Assembly: GCA_905221105.1 (NCBI GenBank)
Contig: CAJNBW010000004.1
Span: forward strand, 1 to 64,000
Origin: a bacterium
Lineage (GTDB): Bacteria; Bacillota; Bacilli; Lactobacillales; Streptococcaceae
Direction of reading: 5' to 3'
DNA: 64,000 nucleotides
Below are positions 36,953 through 45,892 of this stretch, in pieces (positions within the stretch are counted from its first letter, which is position 1; each line of letters begins with the position of its first letter). The notes beneath the pieces are model-generated. The model was not told the origin of the DNA, did no database searches, and saw only the letters and a program-made list of their open reading frames with translations. A program made the translations under genes and the position numbers.

Positions 36953-37690
36953 TCAATGTAAGTTATTGATAGTCTCAGACACTTCCCTGACCTTATAACG
37001 CGCAATCATACAGCTTCCCCCATTGGGAAAGAAAAGAAGTTTTTCTTTCTTATCCAAACGCACCACATTGGCAGGATTAATGAGAAAAGAGCGATGACAC
37101 TGCAAGAGACGGGGTTCCTGCTTGAAAACCTCCTCTAAACTCGCTGTAAATTCCAGCCTATCTGTCTTGGTATAGAGAATAACACGATGGGCTCTGGGCG
37201 ATGTTTCAAGGTAATAAACCTCTTTAAAAGGATACTGGAATTGGGCAAATTTTGATTTAAAGTAAAAGCAATCTTCCGCTAGACTCTTACCGTCTTGACT
37301 ATTGGCATAGAGAAGGGCTATTTCGATCCGAGACTCAAACTCCTCTGCCGACAAGGCCTTATCAATGTAGTCCAAAGCAGACACTTGGTAGCGAAAGGAC
37401 AGGGGCATAAACTCCGAGTGAGTCGTCACAAAGACAATCAGGGCATAAGGATCCCGATCCCGAATCTTTCTAGCCACTTCCAGCCCCTTCATCTCCTCAT
37501 TTCGAATCTCAATATCCAAAAAGAATAGCTGATGGGCTCCCTTCTCATGCACCTCTGCCAGCAGTTGGTCCGGCTTACCAAAAACTTCAAAAGAACTGGG
37601 AGTGATATGATGTTCCTTCAAGAGTTTCTCAATCGTCGTTTCAATCCTAGTCTGTTGGGAAAAATCATCTTCTAAAACAAATATTCTCAT
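36953..37690 (-). CDS. blpR: Response regulator BlpR (LytTR family)
   Basis: A 245-residue response regulator. The receiver domain (1-125) has the acidic pocket LEDD and phosphoacceptor D59 (FFLDIEIR). The C-terminal LytTR DNA-binding domain (about 140-245) includes CHRSFLINPANV. The sequence is almost identical to pneumococcal BlpR as I remember it, so it should recognise the paired repeats found upstream of blpR, blpT and the immunity operon. It is cotranscribed with blpH. The pneumococcal blpS gene, normally between blpT and blpR, is absent. Confidence 0.93.
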   Translation of the reverse strand: MRIFVLEDDFSQQTRIETTIEKLLKEHHITPSSFEVFGKPDQLLAEVHEKGAHQLFFLDIEIRNEEMKGLEVARKIRDRDPYALIVFVTTHSEFMPLSFRYQVSALDYIDKALSAEEFESRIEIALLYANSQDGKSLAEDCFYFKSKFAQFQYPFKEVYYLETSPRAHRVILYTKTDRLEFTASLEEVFKQEPRLLQCHRSFLINPANVVRLDKKEKLLFFPNGGSCMIARYKVREVSETINNLH

Positions 37691-37727
37691 CTTCTTACTC
37701 TCCTTGTTTCAATTTCTTCCTAAAAAG

Positions 37728-37795
37728 AGAATAGCAAAAATACTCTGACACAAGCCCACCAAATCTTAAATAGGCCTTCAAAGCTCCTGAAAGGT
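37728..37795 (-). promoter_or_regulatory. BlpR-type promoter of blpRH
   Basis: Minus-strand ACCTTTCAGGA (37795-37785), ten bases, CCTATTTAAGA (37774-37764), then 30 bases to TATTCT (37733-37728, extended TGC). This implies autoregulation of the two-component system. Confidence 0.75.
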
Positions 37796-37856
37796 AGCTT
37801 GTTCCTCAAATAAGCATGATAATCTTACAACTATTTTATCATAAAATCTTAACAGT

Positions 37857-37923
37857 ACCATTCAGGAAATTTCAAGAACAATTAAAGATTTTATGGTGAA
37901 AAAGGAGATAAAAGTGATAAACT
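37857..37923 (+). promoter_or_regulatory. BlpR-type promoter of blpT
   Basis: Direct repeats ACCATTCAGGA (37857-37867) and ACAATTAAAGA (37878-37888), 21 bases start to start. TAAACT (37918-37923) lies 29 bases after the second repeat. Confidence 0.8.
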
Positions 37924-37985
37924 GACAGTATCAAAACACAGTTGCTAGAACCAAGACTAGCACCCAGATTAAAGGAGGAATTCTC

Positions 37986-38315
37986 ATGACAGATACAAAT
38001 CCCATCAAAACAGCTCAGACTTTGATTACGGACTTAAACAAAGCCTACCAAGCATGCAAACAGGCAACAGCTGACGACGTCCGCTTTCAGGAGCAATTAA
38101 ATTCTATTCTTGGTTTTCTAGCCAAGGCTGAGACAGTGGATAATCGAGTCTTGATTGAACTGGAAAAATTTTACCAGACTTCCAGTCTTCTCATGGGACT
38201 CAGCACTCTCAATCCTGATGCTCCTACTCGCGCCGCTTGGCGGTCCTATGACCGTTTCCACTTTGACCAAGTCAAGACCAAGTTGAGTCTCTACGGACCA
38301 ACCATTCTCTTGTAA
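37986..38315 (+). CDS. blpT: BlpT family protein
   Basis: A 109-residue soluble helical protein (MTDTNPIKTAQTLITDLNKA ... LSLYGPTILL). Sequence, length and position between ecsB and blpR match BlpT of the pneumococcal blp locus, a BlpR-regulated gene whose function is not clear. AGGAGG is well placed before the ATG. The upstream promoter carries the best-preserved BlpR repeat pair in the window. Confidence 0.85.
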   Translation: MTDTNPIKTAQTLITDLNKAYQACKQATADDVRFQEQLNSILGFLAKAETVDNRVLIELEKFYQTSSLLMGLSTLNPDAPTRAAWRSYDRFHFDQVKTKLSLYGPTILL

Positions 38316-38316
38316 A

Positions 38317-38357
38317 AAATAAAAGAAGCTGAGACAGATTGAACTCAACTTCTTTTT
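38317..38357. terminator. Bidirectional terminator between blpT and ecsB
   Basis: Stem AAAAGAAG-TGAG/CTCA-CTTCTTTT with A- and T-runs on both sides, between convergent genes. Confidence 0.75.
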
Positions 38358-38375
38358 TGTTTCATATAAGCAATG

Positions 38376-39425
38376 TTAGTCCTGCATCTGACGTTTCACC
38401 TGATAAGGTAGATACAAGACTAGTAAAACCAAACCTGCACCCAGCAAGGCTAGAAGGGCTAGTTTTTCTTGGAAGGCAATCAACCCAACAACTAATTCCA
38501 CAAGTAAAACAAAACTGGTCAATCCTCGGACTACCGCCTGCAAACCTTTTTCCTTTTGCCCCTTGTCCAGTGGAAAGAGTTGGGTCAAATACTGGTAGTC
38601 AAAGGCGTGATAGAGGGCCAGCAACTGGAAGAGCAAGAGGTAGTTAAAGAGAACTACCACTGCTGTCGCAATCCAAGCTTGCTCGATAAAAACCTGTGCC
38701 AGTATGGAAAGCAAGAGCAGACGAAGGCTGAGGGCAAAGAGGTCTCCATTTCGCAAATAAGAACGCAGATAGAGATTTTGCCAAATCTTTCCAGGTACTT
38801 TTTGAACAGTCTTTAGGATAAAGTCCAGATAGGCACGACGCTTGACGCTGTTTGAAATTCCCTTGACCTGCGTAAAGAGGGCGAAGAAACGAAGCAAGAC
38901 TTGCTTACGCTTGCTTTCTTGGGAAATGACATAGTCCCAGTCGAGACCAGTTTCAGTGAAAAATTTGCTGACCTTTTGACGAAAGAGCAGATATTTCCCT
39001 GCACCCAATAGGAGTACATAGACCAGAAAAACTAGCAAGCCATAACCCATGGCTAAAAATAAAGGCGCAAATAAAAGCAAGAAAAGGGTCTGGACAAAGA
39101 GCCAAAAGACTAGGGAAATCCCTGTTTGACGCTTGAGATGGAGCTTGATTTCCTCTTCACCAACCAAGAGAAAGAGCTTATCTGGTGCCTCCATATAAGT
39201 AGCAATTCCACCCCAAAGCAAAAGTAAAACAGAGGTAATCCCTACAAACAAAAGGATAGGCCAATGATTTTCAGGAAAATGTTGCAAGAGTTGACTGTAC
39301 TGGTAGGCTAGAAATCCCAGCAGAACAAGCAGGAACAAGACAAAGTGGTCATTGAGAACATAGCGTAGATAACCAAGACACTCCTTACGAAAAGCCTGCT
39401 TTCTCTTTAAAAACAAGTCTTTCAT
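38376..39425 (-). CDS. ecsB: ABC transporter permease EcsB
   Basis: A 349-residue membrane protein of the EcsB family with about eight hydrophobic helices in pairs (FVLFLLVLLGFLAYQY; LLFVGITSVLLLLWGG; LVFLVYVLLLGAGKYLLF; LVLLVELVVGLIAF). With EcsA it forms an ABC exporter linked in Bacillus to secretion, protein processing and intramembrane proteolysis; the substrate is unknown. It overlaps ecsA by four bases (ATGA). Confidence 0.88.
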   Translation of the reverse strand: MKDLFLKRKQAFRKECLGYLRYVLNDHFVLFLLVLLGFLAYQYSQLLQHFPENHWPILLFVGITSVLLLLWGGIATYMEAPDKLFLLVGEEEIKLHLKRQTGISLVFWLFVQTLFLLLFAPLFLAMGYGLLVFLVYVLLLGAGKYLLFRQKVSKFFTETGLDWDYVISQESKRKQVLLRFFALFTQVKGISNSVKRRAYLDFILKTVQKVPGKIWQNLYLRSYLRNGDLFALSLRLLLLSILAQVFIEQAWIATAVVVLFNYLLLFQLLALYHAFDYQYLTQLFPLDKGQKEKGLQAVVRGLTSFVLLVELVVGLIAFQEKLALLALLGAGLVLLVLYLPYQVKRQMQD

Positions 39426-40153
39426 AACTCCTCCTCTTTGGTCAGAGCCAAGTAAATATCATTCAAACTAGCCTCAGGCATGTTAAAGGCTTCGCGTAGT
39501 TGCGCCAGATTCCCCTTAGCACGCACCTCCCCCTTGTGGAGAATAACGAAGGCATCACACATCTTCTCCGCCGAATCCAGCACGTGGGTACTCATGAGAA
39601 TAGACTTGCCCTTTTGCTTCTCCACTTCCAAAAGCTGAATCAAGTCAGAAATAGCCAGCGGATCGAGACCAAGGAAAGGCTCATCCACGATGAAAAGACT
39701 CGGATCCATCACAAAAGCACAGATAATCATGACCTTCTGCTTCATCCCTTTTGAAAAATGAACAGGGAACCAGTCCAATTTCTGGTCCAGACGAAACATT
39801 TTTAACAAAGGTTCTACTCGCTCAAAAGCCACTTTCTGCTCGATACTATAAGCCATAGCAACCGTTTCGATATGCTCTCTGAGGGTCAATTCCTCATACA
39901 GGCTAGGTGTCTCAGGAATGTAGCCAATTTGCTTACGGTAGTTAGTCGCATCTTCTTGAAGAGTCAGTCCATTGATATTGATAGAACCGCTATAAGGTGT
40001 CAACAGACCGATAATTTCATTGATGGTCGTCGATTTCCCAGCACCATTGAGACCGATCAAACCGACCAACTGCCCACTTTCAACTGTAAAGGACACATCT
40101 TTCAAGACAGGGACATGGACATAGCCACCTGTCAGGTTTTTAATTTCTAACAT
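39422..40153 (-). CDS. ecsA: ABC transporter ATP-binding protein EcsA
   Basis: A 243-residue ATPase with Walker A GLNGAGKST (about 36-44), the Q-loop, a signature-like FSKGMKQK (in place of LSGGQ) and Walker B LFIVDEPFLGLD followed by the switch histidine in STHVLDSAEKMCD. It is paired with EcsB. It is divergent from hit, and the two share overlapping -10 boxes. Confidence 0.92.
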   Translation of the reverse strand: MLEIKNLTGGYVHVPVLKDVSFTVESGQLVGLIGLNGAGKSTTINEIIGLLTPYSGSININGLTLQEDATNYRKQIGYIPETPSLYEELTLREHIETVAMAYSIEQKVAFERVEPLLKMFRLDQKLDWFPVHFSKGMKQKVMIICAFVMDPSLFIVDEPFLGLDPLAISDLIQLLEVEKQKGKSILMSTHVLDSAEKMCDAFVILHKGEVRAKGNLAQLREAFNMPEASLNDIYLALTKEEEL

Positions 40154-40170
40154 ATTTTCTCCAAATCTGG

Positions 40171-40190
40171 TATAATGTAGCTATATTATA
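40171..40190. promoter_or_regulatory. Divergent -10 boxes of hit (+) and ecsA (-)
   Basis: TGGTATAAT ends at 40176 on the plus strand and TATAAT spans 40190-40185 on the minus strand, nine bases apart, so the two promoters interleave. Confidence 0.65.
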
Positions 40191-40220
40191 TCAAAATTCA
40201 ATACAGTAGAGGTAGATTTT

Positions 40221-40631
40221 ATGTCAGATTGCATTTTTTGTAAAATCATAGCAGGGGAAATTCCTGCTTCAAAAGTATATGAAGATGAGCAGGTCCTTGC
40301 CTTTCTTGATATCTCTCAAGTGACACCAGGACACACCTTGGTCGTACCAAAAGAGCACTATCGTAATCTTTTGGAAATGGACGCTACTAGCGCCAGCCAA
40401 CTTTTTGCCCAAGTGCCAACAATTGCTCAAAAAGTCATGAAAGCTACTAAGGCTGCTGGCATGAATATCATTGCCAACTGTGAAGAAATCGCAGGTCAAA
40501 CAGTTTTTCACACCCACGTTCACCTCGTGCCTCGCTACAGTGCAGACGATGACCTCAAGATTGATTTTATCGCCCACGAACCAGACTTTGACAAACTCGC
40601 TCAAATCGCTGAAACTATCAAAAACGCCTAA
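40221..40631 (+). CDS. hit: HIT family nucleotide-binding protein
   Basis: A 136-residue histidine-triad hydrolase (HinT type). It begins CIFCKIIAGEIPASKVYED and carries the triad HTHVHLVPR near 97-105. The family hydrolyses AMP-lysine or similar AMP-amidates. It is the first gene of a two-gene unit with the 95-residue protein nine bases later. Confidence 0.95.
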   Translation: MSDCIFCKIIAGEIPASKVYEDEQVLAFLDISQVTPGHTLVVPKEHYRNLLEMDATSASQLFAQVPTIAQKVMKATKAAGMNIIANCEEIAGQTVFHTHVHLVPRYSADDDLKIDFIAHEPDFDKLAQIAETIKNA

Positions 40632-40640
40632 GGAGTTGCC

Positions 40641-40928
40641 ATGAAATTATCTAATCTACTGCTATTTGCAGGAGCTGCAGCCGGCAGTTATTTGGTCACA
40701 AAAAATCGCCAAGCCATCACAGATGAAGTCTTGAATACCACCGACCGCGTTCAAGCTATCAAGGACGATGTGGATATTATCCAAAACAGCCTGCAAATCA
40801 TCGACCAGCAAAAAGAACTCATCAAGGAATACCAAGAAGACCTGACTTACAAGTTTAAGGTCTTGGAAAAGGATATCCAGACTAGACTAGCTGTCATCAA
40901 AGAAACACAGGAAATTGAAGATAAGTAA
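40641..40928 (+). CDS. Small membrane-anchored coiled-coil protein (YtxH-like)
   Basis: A 95-residue protein with a short N-terminal hydrophobic segment (LLLFAGAAAGSYLV) and a long charged coiled coil (EVLNTTDRVQAIKDDVDIIQ ... RLAVIKETQEIEDK). It resembles YtxH-type stress proteins only in architecture. Function unknown. It follows hit with AAGGAG as ribosome site. Confidence 0.8.
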   Translation: MKLSNLLLFAGAAAGSYLVTKNRQAITDEVLNTTDRVQAIKDDVDIIQNSLQIIDQQKELIKEYQEDLTYKFKVLEKDIQTRLAVIKETQEIEDK

Positions 40929-40950
40929 AAAGAGTCCGACGGCTCTTTTT
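40927..40950 (+). terminator. Terminator of hit and its partner gene
   Basis: Stem AAAAAGAG(T)CCG/CGG-CTCTTTTT with a T-run, directly after the stop. A nearly identical sequence terminates dnaJ at 41181-41205. Confidence 0.8.
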
Positions 40951-40975
40951 AGTTTATAGATTTTTTAAGACTTTC

Positions 40976-41096
40976 CTTAAGTAATGACGGACGGTAGCGA
41001 CCTTCTTCGAAGTTCCATACCTAAACTTTGAGCCTAGGTCTCAAAGTTTCCGAACACATGAAACAAAACTATTTCAGGTGTTTTCATTACGGTGGG
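40976..41096 (+). repeat. Multi-branch structured repeat, copy C
   Basis: GTAATGA (40981-40987) and TCATTAC (41084-41090) close a region with hairpins CTTC/GAAG, AAACTTTGAG/CTCAAAGTTT (loop CCTAGGT) and AACAC-TGAAA/TTTCA-GTGTT. Relative to copies A and B, both the closing stem and the middle stem differ by paired changes. A partial second start (GTGGTGAAATGGTGAGCGA, 41111-41129) follows. Confidence 0.75.
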
Positions 41097-41180
41097 AAGT
41101 CTTCGGTTTAGTGGTGAAATGGTGAGCGAGTTGTCTAAATTGTGATGCATAGTTGCTGGGATATAACTTGTTTACGTTTT

Positions 41181-41205
41181 AAAAAGAGCCGTCGGGCTCT
41201 TTTTA
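41181..41205 (-). terminator. Terminator of dnaJ
   Basis: Minus-strand stem AAAAAGAGCC/GGCTCTTTTT overlapping the end of the intergenic region, three bases after the dnaJ stop. Confidence 0.85.
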
Positions 41206-41207
41206 CT

Positions 41208-42344
41208 TTATTCTCCATCAAAGGCATCTTTAATATGGTCAAAGAAACCTTTTTTCTTTGGATTAACTTTCAAATCACCTGCCGCAGCAAATTCTTTCAA
41301 GGCTGCTTTTTGGCGGTCGTTCAAGCCTGTCGGAGTCACGACATTAACGGTAACATATTGGTCACCGACCGCACCACCACGAAGGCTCGGTGCCCCCTTA
41401 CCACGTAGGCGGAATTTCTTACCAGTCTGAGTTCCCTCTGGGATAACCAATTCAACATCACCGTGAACAGTTGGAATATCAACGGTATCACCAAGAGCTG
41501 CTTGGACAAAGTTGAGGTTGAGATTGTAGAAGATAGTAGTTCCTTCACGTTCAAATTTGTCGCTAGCTTCCACAGAAACCACCACGTACAAGTCTCCGTA
41601 AGGTCCACCGTTAAAGCCTGCTTCACCTTGACCAGCTAAGCGGATTTGTTGACCGGTTTCCACACCAGCAGGGATTTTCACATGTACGCTATGAGCTTGT
41701 TTTTCATGACCTGTTCCATGACAGGTTGTACATGGGTCTTTGATTTCTTTTCCGCGACCATGACAGACATCACAGGTTACTTGGCGACGCATCATGCCAA
41801 GAGGGGTCTGCGTATCGACGTTAATGACACCAGCGCCATGACAGCGTCCACAAGTGACTGGACTTGTTCCTGGCTTAGCACCAGAACCGTTACATGTACT
41901 ACAGCTTGCTTCACGATTGTACTTAACTTCTTTTTCAGCTCCAAAAATAGCCTCTTCAAAGGTCAAGTTCACACGATACTGGAGGTCATCACCTTGGCGA
42001 GGAGCGTTTGGATTGCGCGAAGCACCGCCTCCGCCGAAGAAACTTGAGAAGATGTCCTCAAAACCACCGAAGCCACCTGCTCCGTTGAAACCGCCGAAAC
42101 CACCTGCTCCGCCAAATCCACCGTTGGCACCCGCAGCACCATATTGGTCATAGGCAGCCCGTTTTTGGTCGTCACTCAAAGTCTCATAGGCTTCTTGAAC
42201 TTCCTTGTACTTTTCCTCAGCACCAGGCTCCTTGTTGATATCTGGGTGGTATTTTTTGGAAAGCTTACGATAAGCTTTTTTGATCTCGTCTGCCGAAGCG
42301 TTTTTTGACACCCCCAGACGATCATAAAATTCAGTATTGTTCAT
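41208..42344 (-). CDS. dnaJ: Chaperone DnaJ
   Basis: A 378-residue type I J-protein: J domain (2-68) with the HPD motif (YHPDIN), a Gly/Phe-rich region (about 75-115), four CxxCxGxG zinc repeats ([32 protein letters not shown]; about 147-210) and the C-terminal substrate-binding domain. It stimulates DnaK. No Shine-Dalgarno sequence precedes its ATG. A 43-codon ORF with a ribosome site runs into the first codons of dnaJ, suggesting coupled translation. Confidence 0.98.
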   Translation of the reverse strand: MNNTEFYDRLGVSKNASADEIKKAYRKLSKKYHPDINKEPGAEEKYKEVQEAYETLSDDQKRAAYDQYGAAGANGGFGGAGGFGGFNGAGGFGGFEDIFSSFFGGGGASRNPNAPRQGDDLQYRVNLTFEEAIFGAEKEVKYNREASCSTCNGSGAKPGTSPVTCGRCHGAGVINVDTQTPLGMMRRQVTCDVCHGRGKEIKDPCTTCHGTGHEKQAHSVHVKIPAGVETGQQIRLAGQGEAGFNGGPYGDLYVVVSVEASDKFEREGTTIFYNLNLNFVQAALGDTVDIPTVHGDVELVIPEGTQTGKKFRLRGKGAPSLRGGAVGDQYVTVNVVTPTGLNDRQKAALKEFAAAGDLKVNPKKKGFFDHIKDAFDGE

Positions 42345-42462
42345 ACAAGATACTAAGAGCGAACAGAAAGCGACTGAAATTTAGGAGACCGACAAGAAAT
42401 CCTGATTTCTTAGGAGGTTTATCTAATTTCCGAGCTTTCCGCTCGAGTTCAGTTACGAACAC
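42331..42462 (-). CDS. Candidate 43-residue ORF overlapping the dnaJ start
   Basis: A GTG-started ORF (AAAGGA ribosome site eight bases upstream) encodes a basic N-terminus ([20 protein letters not shown]), then a hydrophobic segment ([19 protein letters not shown]) and ends EQY. Its last 14 bases overlap dnaJ in another frame. The DNA also contains two strong inverted repeats (CGAGC/GCTCG and AAGAAATC/GATTTCTT), so it may instead, or also, be an RNA structure that controls dnaJ. Confidence 0.45.
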   Translation of the reverse strand: MFVTELERKARKLDKPPKKSGFLVGLLNFSRFLFALSILYEQY

Positions 42463-42496
42463 TCTTTGTTCCTTTCTATAATTTATAAGTAAATCA

Positions 42497-43129
42497 TTAG
42501 AGGATATTTTCTATACTCTGCTTCACTTGATTAAACTCTTTGTCCGATAGAGTAAATATCAAATCCTCTTCAGCATACTCGTTCTGTTCTTTAAAATAGT
42601 TGTCCGTATTCTCTGCCAACCCTAAACCGAAAATCACTTTTCTTGCAAACTCTTGATGTGCAAAACCGATAGCCGTAATGATTTGTTTATCTTGGACAAG
42701 AACTTTCGGTTGGAAATTCTCACGTGGAAGAAATTCAAAATAGTCAAAGAAGTTTTGCCAAATTCCACCTGTAAATTTCGTGTTGTTCAACAAGCCTGCT
42801 TTCGCCAATAAAAGAGGCGCTGAAGAAATGGCTGCAATTAGGATATCTTGCTCATTAAGACTTCTCAAAAACGAGATCAATTTCTCATCTTGTAGAGCAG
42901 GACCTATATTTACCATTCCTGGCAAAATCACACCAGAATAATCTTCTATACGGATCTGATCCAATGTTTTCGTCGGTTGACAGGACAAACCATCCTCAGA
43001 GACCACCATCGAATTCTCAGAAGCTACATAATCAATCGTGATATCAAAAGGCAGAGCTAAAGTACTCGTTAAAGTGGTTATCTCATAAAGAGAAAAATTA
43101 GGATAAATGATACAAAGTACTTTTTTCAT
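42497..43129 (-). CDS. DJ-1/PfpI superfamily protein lacking the cysteine nucleophile
   Basis: A 210-residue class I glutamine amidotransferase-like protein (MKKVLCIIYPNFSLYEITTL). It has the elbow AAISSAPLLLAKAGLL where family members usually have a cysteine (AAICxxP); here the position is serine (about residue 102). Activity of the DJ-1/PfpI kind is therefore doubtful, and a regulatory or binding role is possible. The ATG at 43129 is preferred because GAGGA is correctly spaced; the frame opens three codons earlier. It lies between dnaK and dnaJ. Confidence 0.82.
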   Translation of the reverse strand: MKKVLCIIYPNFSLYEITTLTSTLALPFDITIDYVASENSMVVSEDGLSCQPTKTLDQIRIEDYSGVILPGMVNIGPALQDEKLISFLRSLNEQDILIAAISSAPLLLAKAGLLNNTKFTGGIWQNFFDYFEFLPRENFQPKVLVQDKQIITAIGFAHQEFARKVIFGLGLAENTDNYFKEQNEYAEEDLIFTLSDKEFNQVKQSIENIL

Positions 43130-43153
43130 ACGCAACATCCTCTATTTTATCGA

Positions 43154-43183
43154 AAAACAGAGGCTGGGTTGCAACCTCTGGAT
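43154..43183 (-). terminator. Terminator downstream of dnaK
   Basis: Minus-strand stem CCAGAGG/CCTCTG followed by TTTTTCG. A perfect palindrome (AAAATAGTCC/GGACTATTTT, 43221-43243) also overlaps the dnaK stop. Confidence 0.7.
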
Positions 43184-43240
43184 TTCTTCTTATACTCGCC
43201 TGATTTTCAAGCTCGGGATAAAATAGTCCACTGGACTATT

Positions 43241-45079
<1,839 letters not shown>

Positions 45080-45117
45080 TTATTTTAATTCTAATTTTGA
45101 TTTTTTTGATATTCCCC

Positions 45118-45235
45118 TTAAGTGGTGGGGACGTGAGCAACTCCCTTCGGGATTTCATCACTTATTTTTGAGCCTATTGTCTCAAAAATCCCCTGTTTCA
45201 GTAGCAAAAGCTACTGAAACTTTCACCACGGCGGG
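45118..45235 (+). repeat. Multi-branch structured repeat, copy B
   Basis: GTGGTGG (45122-45128) and TTCACCAC (45222-45229) close a region with hairpins TCCC/GGGA (TTC loop), ATTTTTGAG/CTCAAAAAT (loop CCTATTGT) and TTTCAGTAGC/GCTACTGAAA. It aligns along its length with the minus strand of copy A. In this orientation it is antisense to grpE-dnaK and is followed by a plus-strand terminator. Confidence 0.8.
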
Positions 45236-45248
45236 CAATATCTTCTTT

Positions 45249-45270
45249 GCAAGCCTCCGGCTTGCTTTTT
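45249..45270 (+). terminator. Plus-strand terminator following structured repeat B
   Basis: Stem GCAAGCC/GGCTTGC with TCC loop and TTTTT. It lies inside the grpE-dnaK spacer but points against the operon, so it would end a transcript carrying the repeat in its aligned orientation. Confidence 0.65.
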
Positions 45271-45341
45271 ATCTTTCTTTCATAGTTTATTGTCGTTTCG
45301 GACAAGTTTTCTATTATGTATGTTACAACCGTCAGAATTGC

Positions 45342-45866
45342 CTAGTTGTAAACAACTACCATGGCTGGGCGTAGGATGCGGTCATGGAGTTTATAACCTT
45401 TTTGGAAGACTTGAGCGATAGTGTCTGCTGGGTGATCATCATCTGCTGGGAGAGTTTGGATGGCCATATGGTAGTTATGGTCAAATTCGCCGTCAGCTGA
45501 GATTTCTTCGATTCCTTCTTCTTTCAAAGCGTGAATCAAGCTTTCTTGCACCATCTCCAATCCTTTTTTGACATCGTCTGTCAAACCTTCAACTGCGAGC
45601 GCACGCTCAAGGTTGTCCAAAGAAGGGAGAATTGCTTTTGCCAAGTCCTGGCTACGATAACGTTGCAAGTTTTGACGCTCTTCATTGGCACGACGTTGGA
45701 TATTTTGCATTTCTGCATGAGCGCGAAGGTATTTGTTTTCGAACTCATCTGCACGTTCATTTGCCAAGTCCAACTCAGACTTCTCAGGAGTTGCTTCTTC
45801 AGCTGTTTCCACAACTTCCTCTTCTTGGACTTCTTCTACTTCTTCATTTTTTATATCTTGGGCCAT
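45342..45866 (-). CDS. grpE: Nucleotide exchange factor GrpE
   Basis: A 174-residue GrpE that releases ADP from DnaK. An acidic N-terminal tail ([19 protein letters not shown]) leads into the long coiled coil (about 40-100) and the C-terminal beta wing ([33 protein letters not shown]). The ATG at 45866 has GGAGGCG upstream; eight further codons are open before it. It is the second gene of the hrcA operon. Confidence 0.97.
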   Translation of the reverse strand: MAQDIKNEEVEEVQEEEVVETAEEATPEKSELDLANERADEFENKYLRAHAEMQNIQRRANEERQNLQRYRSQDLAKAILPSLDNLERALAVEGLTDDVKKGLEMVQESLIHALKEEGIEEISADGEFDHNYHMAIQTLPADDDHPADTIAQVFQKGYKLHDRILRPAMVVVYN

Positions 45867-45892
45867 TTTCGCCTCCTTTAATGATTTCAATC

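Noticed and set aside
42361..42470. Possible fourth copy of the multi-branch repeat in front of dnaJ
   Set aside because: It has a GGTCTC and strong hairpins, but the order of stems and the GAGCCTA loop context do not match copies A-C. The stretch is also explained by a 43-codon ORF, so it is reported separately.
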